Source: Geodermatophilus tzadiensis (GTDB taxonomy: Bacteria > Actinomycetota > Actinomycetes > Mycobacteriales > Geodermatophilaceae). From it: a DNA stretch of 64,000 bases. This document shows, in pieces, positions 24,448 to 33,653 of this stretch. The notes below the pieces were generated by a model. It did no database searches and had not been told where the DNA came from. It saw only the letters and a list, made by a program, of their open reading frames with translations. The stretch is taken from contig NZ_PVTG01000003.1 of the NCBI RefSeq assembly GCF_003002915.1, positions 284,537 to 348,536 of the forward strand. The letters run 5' to 3'. The number at the start of each line of letters is the position of its first letter. The stretch's first letter is position 1. The translations under genes were made by a program, and so were the position numbers.

Positions 24448-25371
24448 TCACCTGATCATCGCCGCGAGCCCGGCGATGCCCGCGGGGCCCACCCGGCAGC
24501 AGCCGCCGACCAGCCGGGCGCCGGCGCCGACCCACCCCGGGACGGCGCCGGCGTCGACCCCGCCGGTCCCGGTCCACCGCCGGCCGACGGCGTCCCAGCC
24601 CTCGCCGCTGTTGGGATAGGCCACCAGCGGCTTCCCGGACGACGCCGCGGCCGCCAGCGACGGGCCCACCGCGTCCGGCGGCACGCAGTTCACCCCCACG
24701 GCCACCACGACGTCGACGCCGCGGGCCATCGCGAACACCTCGCCCGCCGGCTCCCCGCGCCGGGTGCGGGCCACGCCGTCGGCGCCCACGACCGTGGTCA
24801 GCGACAGCCACACGGGCACGCCGAGGTCGGTGGCCTCGGCCAGCAGCGCCTCCGCCTCGGCGGCCGCCGGCACGGTCTCGCAGGCCAGCACGTCGGCGCC
24901 GGCCTCGGCGAGCGCGGCCATCCGCGGCCGGTGGAACGCGCGCAGGTCGGCCACCGAGAGCCGGTCGGCGTAGGCGCCGGTGTACTCCGACCCGTCGGCC
25001 AGCGCCGCGCCGTAGGGCCCCACCGAGCCGGCCACCCAGCTCCCGGGGGCGCCCCGGCGGGCCAGCTCCACCGAGCGGGCCACCAGCCCCAGCGCCTCGT
25101 CCCGGCCGATGCCGGCCGCGCCGAACCCCTCCACGGTCGCCTGGTAGCTGGCCGTCGTCGCCACCTGGGCGCCGGCCGCGGCGAAGGCGGCGTGCGCCCC
25201 GACCACCGCGTCGGGCTCGTCGCGCAGCAGCCGGGCCGACCACAGCGCCGAGGACACGTCGTGCCCGCGCGCCTCCAGCTCGGTGGACAGCCCGCCGTCG
25301 AGGACGACGGGTCCGGCGGCCAGGGCATCTGCGAGGGCATCGGCGAGGGCATCGGCGAGCGGCGGGGTCAC
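24448..25371 (-). CDS. mmuM: Homocysteine S-methyltransferase
   Basis: 307 residues. [18 protein letters not shown] opens the barrel; the zinc-binding cysteines are in AVGVNC and in GGCCRVGP near the end, and [10 protein letters not shown] and LACETVP are family motifs. The enzyme methylates homocysteine, usually from S-methylmethionine or S-adenosylmethionine, to give methionine. GTG 25371 is chosen; the following 12-bp DNA repeat codes for a [13 protein letters not shown] stretch, which may vary in length between strains. The gene symbol is assigned by family only. Confidence 0.88.
   Translation of the reverse strand: MTPPLADALADALADALAAGPVVLDGGLSTELEARGHDVSSALWSARLLRDEPDAVVGAHAAFAAAGAQVATTASYQATVEGFGAAGIGRDEALGLVARSVELARRGAPGSWVAGSVGPYGAALADGSEYTGAYADRLSVADLRAFHRPRMAALAEAGADVLACETVPAAAEAEALLAEATDLGVPVWLSLTTVVGADGVARTRRGEPAGEVFAMARGVDVVVAVGVNCVPPDAVGPSLAAAASSGKPLVAYPNSGEGWDAVGRRWTGTGGVDAGAVPGWVGAGARLVGGCCRVGPAGIAGLAAMIR
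25323..25358. repeat. Three 12-bp tandem repeats in a coding region
   Basis: The unit GGGCATCGGCGA occurs three times (the first copy with one change) within the N-terminal codons of the homocysteine methyltransferase gene, on the minus strand, giving an ADAL repeat. Being a multiple of three, copy changes would not break the frame. Confidence 0.8.
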
Positions 25372-25423
25372 GGCCCCATCCTCCCGTCCTGCACCCGGCG
25401 GCCGTGACCCGCAGGATCGGACC

Positions 25424-25918
25424 GTGGTGTTCATCTGGAGCAGTGGCTGGGGTCCCCGCCGTCGTCGCCGCGGGTACGGGCCCCGGCCGGGCTGGGGACC
25501 GCGCTACGCCTACGGGCCCCCGCCGGGCCGCTACCGCCGGGGGTACGACCGCGACGGCAGCTGCCTGCGCGACCTGCTCTTCCTCAACACCGGCTGCTGC
25601 CTGGCCAACGCCATCGGCTGCGGCGTCGAGGGCCTGTTCCTGGTGCCGACGACGGCGCGGCACGTGCACGCCGCCGGCACCGGCACCCGCGGGTCGCGCC
25701 TGGCTGACCGGCTGGTCGCCGCCGTCCGCGTCTACCAGCGCGAGATCAGCCCGCGGCGGCCACCGTGCTGCGCGTTCAGCCCCACCTGCTCCGCCTACGC
25801 CGTCGAGGCGCTGCAGCGGCACGGCGCCCGCCGCGGGACCTGGCTCACCCTGCGCCGGCTGCTGCGCTGTCACCCGCGCGCCACCGGCGGCGCCGACCCG
25901 GTGCCCGCCGCCGCCTGA
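25424..25918 (+). CDS. yidD: YidD family membrane protein insertion efficiency factor, extended
   Basis: 164 residues. The C-terminal 75 are Yid[37 protein letters not shown], then LLRCHP. YidD helps YidC place proteins in the membrane. The N-terminal 85 residues are unusual: a Gly/Arg/Tyr-rich segment ([21 protein letters not shown]) and then a Cys-rich patch ([21 protein letters not shown]). It is not next to rpmH-rnpA-yidC, the usual home of yidD, so it may be a second copy. GTG 25424 or 25427 are both possible starts. Confidence 0.8.
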   Translation: MVFIWSSGWGPRRRRRGYGPRPGWGPRYAYGPPPGRYRRGYDRDGSCLRDLLFLNTGCCLANAIGCGVEGLFLVPTTARHVHAAGTGTRGSRLADRLVAAVRVYQREISPRRPPCCAFSPTCSAYAVEALQRHGARRGTWLTLRRLLRCHPRATGGADPVPAAA

Positions 25919-25956
25919 GCGCGCCCGCCGTCCGGGTGCGGGACGGCGTCCGGGAC

Positions 25957-26538
25957 TCAGCCCGCGAACCGGTAGTGGTTCGCCACGACGCCGGTGGTGG
26001 TCGCCACGGACTCGACGAGCTCCCAGCGCAGGTGCGCTCCCGCCGGGAACAGGGTGCGCCCGCAGCCGAGCGCGACCGGGGCGACGGTCAGCCAGGCGTC
26101 GTCGACCAGGCCCGCGGGCAGCAGGGTGGCCAGCAGGTCGGGGCTGCCGAGCACGGTGAGGTCCAGGTCGGTGGCGGCCTTGAGCTCGGCGACCGTGTCC
26201 GCGGCGTCGCCGGCGAGCAGGGTCGAGTTGACCCACGTGGGCGTGTAGCCGGTGTCGCGGGAGGCGACGTACTTCGGCTTGGCGTCGAGCACCGGGCCGA
26301 ACGGGTTGTCGGTGGTCCCGGCCCAGGCCGCCTGCAGCGACTCGTAGGTGCGGCGGCCGAACAGCATCCCGCCCTCGGCGGCCAACCCGCGGCCCATCAC
26401 CTCGCCGAGGACGGAGTCGACGTAGGGCCCGAACCAGCCGCCGTGGGCGAAGCCGCCCCGGGTGTCCTCGTCCGGGGCGCCCGGTGCCTGCACGACACCG
26501 TCCAGGCTGACGTGCTCGACGATCGTGACGGTGCCCAT
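25957..26538 (-). CDS. Dihydrofolate reductase family protein (RibD C-terminal type)
   Basis: 193 residues with the RibD_C/DHFR-like fold: EHVSLDGVVQAPG near the start, GGMLFGRRTYESL, LTVLGSPDLLATLLPAGLVDDAWLTVAPVALG and GRTLFPAG. These small reductases are widespread and mostly uncharacterised. ATG 26538 has AGAGGAGG 6 nt upstream. It is divergent from the HxlR-type regulator at 26619 across an 80-bp AT-richer gap, so regulation by that protein is likely. Confidence 0.88.
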   Translation of the reverse strand: MGTVTIVEHVSLDGVVQAPGAPDEDTRGGFAHGGWFGPYVDSVLGEVMGRGLAAEGGMLFGRRTYESLQAAWAGTTDNPFGPVLDAKPKYVASRDTGYTPTWVNSTLLAGDAADTVAELKAATDLDLTVLGSPDLLATLLPAGLVDDAWLTVAPVALGCGRTLFPAGAHLRWELVESVATTTGVVANHYRFAG

Positions 26539-26618
26539 GGCCGCCTCCTCTGCGGTAGTCGCTACGTAAGAAGTAGTAACCACTAGGAGATCCGTAGCGC
26601 AAGGGGTACCGTCGCGGC
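26539..26618. promoter_or_regulatory. Divergent promoter region between DHFR-like gene and HxlR regulator
   Basis: This gap is clearly richer in A and T than its surroundings. It contains CTAC-N7-GTAG and TAGT-N4-ACTA inverted repeats around 26560-26585, suitable as an HxlR dimer site. TACCGT (26607-26612) stands 6 nt before the regulator's GTG. The exact operator is not proven. Confidence 0.5.
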
Positions 26619-27284
26619 GTGCCGGACCGCCGCAGCTACGACGACCCGTGCGGGATCGCACGGGCTCTCGACGTGGTGGGGGAGCGCTGGGCGCTGCTCG
26701 TCGTCCGGGAGCTGCTGCTCGGTCCCAAGCGGTACACCGACCTCGCCCGCGGCCTGCCGGGGAGCAGCCCCACGGTGCTCAGCCAGCGCCTGCGCGACCT
26801 CGAGGCGGCCGGCCTCGTGACCCGGTCGGGAACCGGGCCGCCCGTGGGCGGCCGGGTGTACGAGCTCACCGACCGCGGGCGCGCGCTCGACGACGTCCTG
26901 CTCGCGCTCGGCCGCTGGGGGTCGCGCACCGTCCAGACGTCGGCGGGCGAGCTCGGCACCGACGCGTTCGTGCTGGCCCTGCGCACCACCGTCGACCCGG
27001 CCCGGCTCGCGGGCTGGTCCGCGCGGGTGGAGCTCCGGGTGGAGGAACCCGCCGGCACCGACCGGATCGCCCTCACCGTCGGCGACGGGCGGCTGAGCGC
27101 GGTCCGCGGCGCGGCCCCGGGTGCCGACGCCTCCCTCGCCGGACCCGCCGCCGTGCTGCGCCCCGTGGCCTTCGGGCGACGCCCCCTCGACGCCGCGCTG
27201 GCGGCGGGCGACCTGCGGGTCGACGGCGACGCCGCGGTGGTGCGCCGGCTGCTCGCCGCCGTCGTCCCGCCCGTGCCCGCCTGA
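26619..27284 (+). CDS. HxlR family winged-helix regulator with C-terminal SCP2-like domain
   Basis: 221 residues. The HxlR domain covers about residues 8-100: CGIARALDVVGERWALLVVRELLLGPKRYTDL, then GSSPTVLSQRLRDLEAAGLV. Many HxlR proteins sense quinones or electrophiles through a Cys near the N-terminus, and DPCG (Cys11) fits that. Residues 115-220 look like an SCP2/sterol-carrier-type domain (RIALTVGDGRLSAV..ADASLAGPAAVL), common in this actinobacterial subgroup. It probably controls the divergent reductase gene. GTG 26619 is preceded by TACCGT, 6 nt away. Confidence 0.87.
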   Translation: MPDRRSYDDPCGIARALDVVGERWALLVVRELLLGPKRYTDLARGLPGSSPTVLSQRLRDLEAAGLVTRSGTGPPVGGRVYELTDRGRALDDVLLALGRWGSRTVQTSAGELGTDAFVLALRTTVDPARLAGWSARVELRVEEPAGTDRIALTVGDGRLSAVRGAAPGADASLAGPAAVLRPVAFGRRPLDAALAAGDLRVDGDAAVVRRLLAAVVPPVPA

Positions 27285-27308
27285 ACCGAGACCGCCAGAC
27301 TGGACACC

Positions 27309-27749
27309 GTGCCCGCCAGCGACGACACGCCCGGCGACCTCCCGGTCACCGGCTCCCTCGTCGTCCCGGCCGGCGCGCTGTCGTGGCGGTTCTCCCGCTC
27401 GTCGGGACCGGGCGGGCAGGGCGTGAACACCGCCGACTCGCGGGTCGAGCTGTCGGTGTCCCCCCTGGAGCTGCCGGGCCTGAGCGAGGCGCAGCGGTCG
27501 AGGCTGCAGCAGCGGCTGGGCGGCCGGCTCGTCGACGGCGTCCTCACCATCGCCGCGAGCGAGCACCGCCAGCAGCTGCGCAACCGGCAGGCCGCCCGCG
27601 AGCGGCTGGCCGCCGTGCTGCGCGCCGCGCTGGCGCCCCCGCCCCCGGCCCGCCGCCGCACGACGCCGACGCGGGGCTCGCAGGAGCGGCGGATCGCGGC
27701 GAAGAAGCGCCGGGGGGAGCTCAAGCGCCGGCGCGGCGGCTGGGACTGA
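27309..27749 (+). CDS. arfB: Alternative ribosome-rescue peptidyl-tRNA hydrolase
   Basis: 146 residues. The release-factor-like domain has the catalytic GGQ in RSSGPGGQGVN, and the C-terminal tail is strongly basic (RRIAAKKRRGELKRRRGG), the part that in ArfB enters the empty mRNA channel of stalled ribosomes. It therefore hydrolyses peptidyl-tRNA on non-stop ribosomes. CAGACT (27296-27301) lies 7 nt before the GTG. It converges with the GNAT gene with only 3 nt between stops. Confidence 0.92.
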   Translation: MPASDDTPGDLPVTGSLVVPAGALSWRFSRSSGPGGQGVNTADSRVELSVSPLELPGLSEAQRSRLQQRLGGRLVDGVLTIAASEHRQQLRNRQAARERLAAVLRAALAPPPPARRRTTPTRGSQERRIAAKKRRGELKRRRGGWD

Positions 27750-27752
27750 CCC

Positions 27753-28421
27753 TCAGACCTCCGGCATCGGGACGCCGGGCTGCCGGACGGCGACCCACAG
27801 CGGCAGCTGGCCGTCGGCCGAGCGGGTCGCCGTCGTCACCTCGAAGCCCAGCGCCCGCGCCCAGCGCACCACCGCCCAGGCCGGCGCCACCAGCACCGCG
27901 GGCACGCCCTCGTCGTCGCAGCGCCGCAGCGCCGGCTCGAGCACCGCGCCGCCCAGCCCGCGGCGCCGCGACCGCGGCCGGGTGGCCAGCGCGCGCAGCC
28001 GCCAGTGCGGCCCGTCGGGCAGGGCCGCGGCGAGCGCGGCGTCGGTGCGGGCGACGGCGTCGGCGCGGTCGGCGTGCAGCCGGGGCAGCTCGCGCTCCAG
28101 CGCCGTCGCGACGTCGGGCGGCAGCGGCGCGGCCGCTCCCTCCGGGGCCTCCCACGAGGCGACGGCGTCGACGTCCTCGCTCACCCAGGCGGTGCCGGTG
28201 GTCACGCCGCGGTGCGCGTCGAGCTCGGCCAGCCGGGTCAGCCGCTGCGTCCGGCCGTCCACGGGCAGCGCCCAGCGCACCCAGCGCGACTCGGCCAGGG
28301 AGACGGTGAGGGTGGCCGCGATCCGGGGGACGTCGCGCGGCTCGGCCGGCCGGACGACGGGGACGCCGATGTGGACCGTCGGGCCCGTCTCGCTGCTGCC
28401 CGGCTCGCTCATGGCTGCCAT
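27753..28421 (-). CDS. GNAT family N-acetyltransferase
   Basis: 222 residues from ATG 28421 (a second ATG at 28412). The acetyl-CoA loop is RPRSRRRGLGGAVLEPALRRC, a clear GNAT motif A, followed by VPAVLVAPAWAVVRWARALGFEVT (motif B). The N-terminal part (VRPAEPRDVPRIAATLTVSLAESRWVRWALP) is typical of a large actinobacterial GNAT group with unknown substrates. It is divergent from the nitrate reductase gene. Confidence 0.87.
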   Translation of the reverse strand: MAAMSEPGSSETGPTVHIGVPVVRPAEPRDVPRIAATLTVSLAESRWVRWALPVDGRTQRLTRLAELDAHRGVTTGTAWVSEDVDAVASWEAPEGAAAPLPPDVATALERELPRLHADRADAVARTDAALAAALPDGPHWRLRALATRPRSRRRGLGGAVLEPALRRCDDEGVPAVLVAPAWAVVRWARALGFEVTTATRSADGQLPLWVAVRQPGVPMPEV

Positions 28422-28542
28422 GACACCACGGGTGCCCGGGCCCGGCCGCACCGCCGGCCCGGCCCCGCCGTGAGGTCACCGGAACGCAGGGTTGACGTCG
28501 TCGTGGCGGCGGGGAAACCGGGCCGCAGCAGCCTCTACAGGC

Positions 28543-31128
28543 GTGCCCGCAGCCGTCGTCCCCGGTGCCGTCCCGGCCGGTCCCCGCACGCGGACCACCG
28601 AGACCCACTGCCCCTACTGCTCGCTGCAGTGCGGCATGGCGGTGACCGCCGGCGACCGGCCGGCGACCCTGGTCCCGCTGGACTTCCCGACCAACCGCGG
28701 TGGGCTGTGCGCCAAGGGCTGGTCGGCGCACGAGCTGCTCGACCACCCGGAGCGGCTGACCCGGCCGCTGGTCCGCGCCGTCCCCGGCGACCGCACCAGT
28801 CCGCTGGTCGAGGCTCCCTGGGACGAGGCGCTCGACCGGGTGGTGACCGCGATCGGGCGGACCCAGGCCGAGCACGGCCGCGACGCCGTCGGCTGCTTCG
28901 GCGGCGGCGGGCTGACCAACGAGCAGGCCTACCAGTTCGGCCGGTTCGCCCGCGTCGCGCTGCGCACCAGCGCGATCGACTACAACGGCCGGTTCTGCAT
29001 GTCCTCGGCGGCGGCCGCGGCCACCCGCGCCTTCGGTCTCGACCGCGGGCTGCCCTTCCCGCTGGCCGACGTCGCCGAGGCCGACGTCGTGGTGCTGGTG
29101 GGCAGCAACCCCGCCGACACGATGCCTCCCGCGGGGCAGCACCTCGACGCCGGCCGGGCCCGCGGCGCGCTGCACGTCGTCGTCGACCCCCGGCGGACGG
29201 CGACCGCCCGCGGCGCGGGCCTGCACCTGCAGCCGCTGCCGGGCACCGACCTGGCGCTGGCCAACGGGCTGCTGCACGTCGCGATCGCCGAGGGGCTGGT
29301 CGACGCGGAGTACGTCGCCGCGCGCACCACCGGCTTCGACGCCGTCCGCGACGCCGTGGCCGGCTACTGGCCCGACCGGGTCGAGCGGCTCACCGGCGTG
29401 CCGGTGGCCCAGCAGCGGCAGGTCGTGCGGGCGCTCGCCCGCGCGGAGCGCGCGATCGTGCTCACCGCCCGCGGCGCCGAGCAGCACCGCTCCGGCACCG
29501 ACACCGCGACCGCGTGGCTGAACCTGGCCCTGGCCCTCGGGCTGCCCGGCCGGCCCGGCAGCGGCTGGGGCACCGTCACCGGCCAGGGCAACGGGCAGGG
29601 CGGCCGCGAGCACGGGCAGAAGGCCGACCAGCTGCCCGGCTACCGCAGGCTCACCGACCCCGCCGACCGCGCGCACGTCGCCGCGGTCTGGGGTGTCGAC
29701 CCCGACGACCTGCCGCGGCCGGGCCGCAGCGCCTTCGAGCTGCTCGACGCCCTCGGCACCGACGGCGGTGTCCGCACGCTGCTGGTGCTCGCCTCCAACG
29801 TCGCCGTGTCCGCGCCCGACGCCCGCCGGGTGGTCAGCCGGCTGCGCGACCTCGACTTCCTCGCCGTCAGCGACTTCTTCCTCTCCGAGACCGCCGAGCT
29901 CGCCGACGTCGTGCTGCCCAGCGCGATGTGGGCCGAGGAGTCGGGGACGATGACCAACCTCGAGGGCCGGGTGATCCGCCGCCGGCGCGCCCTGGACCCG
30001 CCCGAGGGCGTCCGCGACGACCTGCAGCTGCTCGCCGAGCTGGCCGAGCGCCTCGGCGTGCGGGGCTTCTCCGCCGACCCCGAGACCGTCTTCGCCGAGC
30101 TCCGCCGGGCCAGCGCCGGGGGCACCGCCGACTACTCCGGCATCACCTACGACCGCATCGACGCCGAGCAGGGCGTCTTCTGGCCGTGTCCCGCACCGGG
30201 TCACCCGGGGACGCCGCGGCTGTTCACCGAGCGGTTCGCCACCCCCGACGGCCGGGCGCGGTTCGTCGCCGTGCACCACGTCGAGGCCCACGAGCCCCCC
30301 GACGAGGAGTACCCGTACGTGCTGACCACCGGCCGGGTGCTCGCGCAGTACCAGTCCGGCACCCAGACCCGGCGGTCGCGCAGCCTGGCGCTGGTCGCGC
30401 CCACCCCGCGGGCGGAGATCCACCCCGACCTGGCCCGCCGGCTCGGCGTCGCGCACGACGACGTCGTCGAGCTGGCCACCCGCCGCGGCCGCGCCCGCTT
30501 CGCCGCCGCGGTCACCGACGCCATCCGCCCCGACGTCGTCTTCGTGCCCTTCCACTGGGGCGGCGGCTCCAGCGCCAACGCGCTCACCGACCCCGCGCTC
30601 GACCCGACCAGCCGGATGCCCGCCTTCAAGGTCTGCGCGGTCGCCGTCACCCGCGTCGGCGGCCCCGCCGAGCGCATCCCGCCGCCGGACGCCGCGGCCC
30701 AGCCCGTGCCGCGGCCGCACACCCGACCCCCGTCCCCCGAACCCCGGCACCCGTCCCGGAGCCCGAGGAGGAGCCATCCCGTGAGAAGCAGCCCGAAGTT
30801 CCTGCAGGGCGTGTTCCCGCTGACCGGGGAGGGCCTGGCCAAGCCGGGCCCGGTCGACCCGGCGCTGCGCTACCAGGTGCCCGCCGGCGCCACCGCCCAG
30901 GCGCTGTACTTCCGCGGCGGCAACTCCACCGGCGAGCTGGTGTACGTGCTGCTCGTCCGCGACGGCGAGCCGGTGCGCTGGTTCCCGATCGGCGCCAGGG
31001 GCGACGTGCACGTGCCCCTGCGGGTGGTCGAGGACCTGCCCGGTGGCTGCGTGGTCGAGCTGCACGCCGCCGCGCCCGAGGGCGTCACCGGCGACCTCGT
31101 CGTCGACCTGGGCCTGGTGGAGGTCTGA
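28543..31128 (+). CDS. nasC: Assimilatory nitrate reductase (molybdopterin), fused to a small C-terminal domain
   Basis: 861 residues. The N-terminus binds a [4Fe-4S] cluster (Cys23, Cys26, Cys30, Cys56), and FCMSSA holds the probable Mo-ligating Cys152. The remaining domains run to about residue 708 (FKVCAVAVTRV), the usual end of this enzyme. A Pro-rich linker (709-745) then leads in frame into a 115-residue domain (SSPKFLQGVFPLTG...GDLVVDLGLVEV) that I recall as a separate small gene in related nitrate loci. At 30781 a GTG with GAGGAGGAG upstream marks its likely old start. The enzyme reduces nitrate to nitrite in the cytoplasm. The start GTG 28543 is tentative. The stop overlaps the nirB ATG. 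Confidence 0.88.
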   Translation: MPAAVVPGAVPAGPRTRTTETHCPYCSLQCGMAVTAGDRPATLVPLDFPTNRGGLCAKGWSAHELLDHPERLTRPLVRAVPGDRTSPLVEAPWDEALDRVVTAIGRTQAEHGRDAVGCFGGGGLTNEQAYQFGRFARVALRTSAIDYNGRFCMSSAAAAATRAFGLDRGLPFPLADVAEADVVVLVGSNPADTMPPAGQHLDAGRARGALHVVVDPRRTATARGAGLHLQPLPGTDLALANGLLHVAIAEGLVDAEYVAARTTGFDAVRDAVAGYWPDRVERLTGVPVAQQRQVVRALARAERAIVLTARGAEQHRSGTDTATAWLNLALALGLPGRPGSGWGTVTGQGNGQGGREHGQKADQLPGYRRLTDPADRAHVAAVWGVDPDDLPRPGRSAFELLDALGTDGGVRTLLVLASNVAVSAPDARRVVSRLRDLDFLAVSDFFLSETAELADVVLPSAMWAEESGTMTNLEGRVIRRRRALDPPEGVRDDLQLLAELAERLGVRGFSADPETVFAELRRASAGGTADYSGITYDRIDAEQGVFWPCPAPGHPGTPRLFTERFATPDGRARFVAVHHVEAHEPPDEEYPYVLTTGRVLAQYQSGTQTRRSRSLALVAPTPRAEIHPDLARRLGVAHDDVVELATRRGRARFAAAVTDAIRPDVVFVPFHWGGGSSANALTDPALDPTSRMPAFKVCAVAVTRVGGPAERIPPPDAAAQPVPRPHTRPPSPEPRHPSRSPRRSHPVRSSPKFLQGVFPLTGEGLAKPGPVDPALRYQVPAGATAQALYFRGGNSTGELVYVLLVRDGEPVRWFPIGARGDVHVPLRVVEDLPGGCVVELHAAAPEGVTGDLVVDLGLVEV

Positions 31129-33653
31129 TGCGCGTCCTGGGCGGCCGCCCGGAGGGGCTGACCTCCCTCTCGCTGGACGGCGACCTCGACCCCCGCGCCC
31201 GCCTCGTCGTCGTGGGCAACGGCATGGCCGGCGCCCGCCTCGTCGAGGAGGTGCTCGAGCGCGGCGGCGGCGAGCAGTTCCGGATCACCGTGTTCGGCGA
31301 CGAGCCGCACGGCACCTACAACCGGATCATGCTCAGCCCGGTGCTGGCCGGGGAGACGGCCGAGGACGAGATCGTCCTCAACAGCCACGACTGGTACGCC
31401 GACAACGGGGTCACCCTGCGCGCCGGCGTCCGGGTCGAGCGGGTCGACACCGCCGCCAAGGTCGTCCACGCCGCCGACGGCAGCAGCACCGCCTACGACC
31501 ACCTGGTGCTGGCCACCGGCAGCCACAGCTTCGTCCCGCCGATGGCCGGGGTGCGCACCGACGACGGCGGCCTGCTGCCCGGCGTGTACGGGTTCCGCAC
31601 CATCGACGAGACCCGCGCGATGCTCGCCGCCACCTCCTGCTGCCGGCGGGCCGTCGTCCTGGGCGGCGGGCTGCTGGGGCTGGAGGCCGCCCGCGCGCTG
31701 CAGGGCCACGGGCTCGAGGTCGACCTGGTGCACGCGATGCCCTGGCTGATGAACGCCCAGCTCTCCCGGGAGGCCGGCGCCGTCCTCGAGCGCAGCGTGG
31801 CGTCGCTCGGCATCACCGTGCACCTCGACGTGCTGGCCACCGAGGTGCTCGGCGACGGGCACGTCGAGGGCGTGCTGCTCAGGGACGGCCGGCGGCTGGA
31901 CTGCGACCTGCTCGTCGTCGCCGCCGGCGTCCGCCCGCACACCGACGTCGCCGTCCGCTCCGGGCTGGAGGTCGAGCGCGGCGTCGTCGTCGACGACCAG
32001 CTGCGCACCGACGACCCCGACGTCTACGCCATCGGCGAGTGCGCCCAGCACCGCGGCGCGGTGTACGGCCTGGTCGCGCCCGCCTGGGAGCACGCGCGGG
32101 TGCTCGCCGACGTGCTCACCGGCACCGACCCGACGGCGGAGTACCACGGCAGCCGGACGGCGACGAAGCTCAAGGTGGCCGGGGTCGACGTCGCCGTCAT
32201 GGGCGTGAGCACCCCCGAGCGGGACTCCGACGAGGTCCTGGTCATCTCCGAGCCGAAGCGGGGCGTGCACCTGTCGGTGGTCGTGCGCGACGACCGGCTG
32301 GTCGGCGCCACCCTGCTCGGCGACACCCGCAAGGTCGCCTACCTGACCCAGGCCTTCGACCGCGGCACCGCGCTGCCCGAGGAGCGCATCCGGCTGCTGG
32401 TCGACCTCTCCGACGGCCGGGAGGAGGTCGGCGTCGCGGACCTGCCGGCCGACTCCCAGGTGTGCAACTGCAACGGGGTCACCAAGGGCGCCATCTGCGG
32501 CGCGGTCGCCGACGGCTGCGGCAGCGTCGGCGCGGTCATGGACCGCACCCGCGCCGGCAAGGGCTGCGGCTCGTGCAAGGCGCTGGTCAAGCAGGTCGTG
32601 GAGTGGGCCGCCGACGGCGACGTCGCCGAGGACCCCGCCGCCGCGTACTACGTGCCCGGCGTCCCGCTGGCCAAGCCCGCGCTGGTCGCGGCGATCCGCG
32701 AGCGGGAGCTGCGCAGCGTGTCGGCCGTGTTCGCCGCGCTCGCCCCCGGCGGCAGGGAGGACGCCCGGTCGAAGATGGGCCTGGCCTCGCTGCTCAAGAC
32801 GGTCTGGGGCACCGACCTCGTCCGGGAGAAGGACGCCGAGTTCGTCAACGACCGCGTGCACGCCAACATCCAGCGCGACGGCACGTTCTCCGTCGTCCCG
32901 CAGATGAAGGGCGGGGTGACGACGCCGGCGCAGCTGCGGCGGATCGCCGACGTCGCCGAGAAGTACGAGGTCCCGATGGTCAAGGTGACCGGCGGGCAGC
33001 GGATCGACCTGCTCGGCGTCCGCAAGGAGGACCTCCCCGCCGTGTGGGCCGACCTCGGCATGCCGTCGGGGTACGCCTACGGCAAGAGCATGCGCACGGT
33101 GAAGACCTGCGTGGGCAGCGACTTCTGCCGCTTCGGCCTCGACGACTCCACCCAGCTGGGCATCGACCTGGAGACCCGCTTCCAGGGCATCGAGAGCCCG
33201 GCGAAGATCAAGATGGCCGTGGTCGGCTGCCCGCGCAACTGCGCCGAGGCCTACGTCAAGGACGTCGGCGTGGTCGCCGTGGGCAGCGGCCGGTGGGAGG
33301 TGTACGTCGGCGGTGCCGCCGGGGCCACCGTGCGCAAGGGCGACCTGCTGGCCACCGTCGGCTCCCCGCAGGAGGTGCTCACGCTGGTGGGCCGGTTCCT
33401 GCAGTACTACCGCGAGCACGCGAACTGGCTGGAGCGGACCTACGACTTCGTGCCGCGGGTGGGACTGGAGCGGGTCCGGTCGGTGGTGGTGGACGACGCC
33501 GAGGGCATCGGCGCCGACCTCGACGCCGGCATGCAGCGCTCGATCGACGCCTACACCGACCCGTGGGGCCAGGACGGGCGCGAGCCGGCGACCCCCGGCC
33601 AGTTCCGGGCAGCGCTGCCGCTGCTCCCGCTGCCGCTGGTGCCGGTCCGATGA
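31128..33653 (+). CDS. nirB: Nitrite reductase large subunit
   Basis: 841 residues. FAD and NADH domains: VVVGNGMAGARL and VVLGGGLLGLEAA. A BFD-like [2Fe-2S] site: CNCNG with GCGSC. The siroheme/[4Fe-4S] half has KTCVGSDFCRFG and GCPRNCAEAYVKD, the C-x5-C and C-x3-C pairs needed for nitrite reduction. It reduces nitrite to ammonium with NADH. The ATG at 31128 shares a base with the previous stop (TGATG), and its own stop overlaps nirD, so the three are one operon. Confidence 0.95.
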   Translation: MRVLGGRPEGLTSLSLDGDLDPRARLVVVGNGMAGARLVEEVLERGGGEQFRITVFGDEPHGTYNRIMLSPVLAGETAEDEIVLNSHDWYADNGVTLRAGVRVERVDTAAKVVHAADGSSTAYDHLVLATGSHSFVPPMAGVRTDDGGLLPGVYGFRTIDETRAMLAATSCCRRAVVLGGGLLGLEAARALQGHGLEVDLVHAMPWLMNAQLSREAGAVLERSVASLGITVHLDVLATEVLGDGHVEGVLLRDGRRLDCDLLVVAAGVRPHTDVAVRSGLEVERGVVVDDQLRTDDPDVYAIGECAQHRGAVYGLVAPAWEHARVLADVLTGTDPTAEYHGSRTATKLKVAGVDVAVMGVSTPERDSDEVLVISEPKRGVHLSVVVRDDRLVGATLLGDTRKVAYLTQAFDRGTALPEERIRLLVDLSDGREEVGVADLPADSQVCNCNGVTKGAICGAVADGCGSVGAVMDRTRAGKGCGSCKALVKQVVEWAADGDVAEDPAAAYYVPGVPLAKPALVAAIRERELRSVSAVFAALAPGGREDARSKMGLASLLKTVWGTDLVREKDAEFVNDRVHANIQRDGTFSVVPQMKGGVTTPAQLRRIADVAEKYEVPMVKVTGGQRIDLLGVRKEDLPAVWADLGMPSGYAYGKSMRTVKTCVGSDFCRFGLDDSTQLGIDLETRFQGIESPAKIKMAVVGCPRNCAEAYVKDVGVVAVGSGRWEVYVGGAAGATVRKGDLLATVGSPQEVLTLVGRFLQYYREHANWLERTYDFVPRVGLERVRSVVVDDAEGIGADLDAGMQRSIDAYTDPWGQDGREPATPGQFRAALPLLPLPLVPVR

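Noticed and set aside
25323..25358. Short regular repeats as a CRISPR or regulatory array
   Set aside because: They are three contiguous 12-bp in-frame coding repeats without spacers.
28451..28543. GlnR box upstream of nasC
   Set aside because: GTCAC and GGAAC occur close together, but not with the 6-nt spacing and repeat order of GlnR sites. TTGACG at 28492 has no well-placed -10 partner.
28005..31127. Open frame joined upstream to nirB
   Set aside because: The part before 31128 is an Arg/Pro/Ala-rich shadow of nasC; nirB homology begins exactly at the ATG overlapping the nasC stop.
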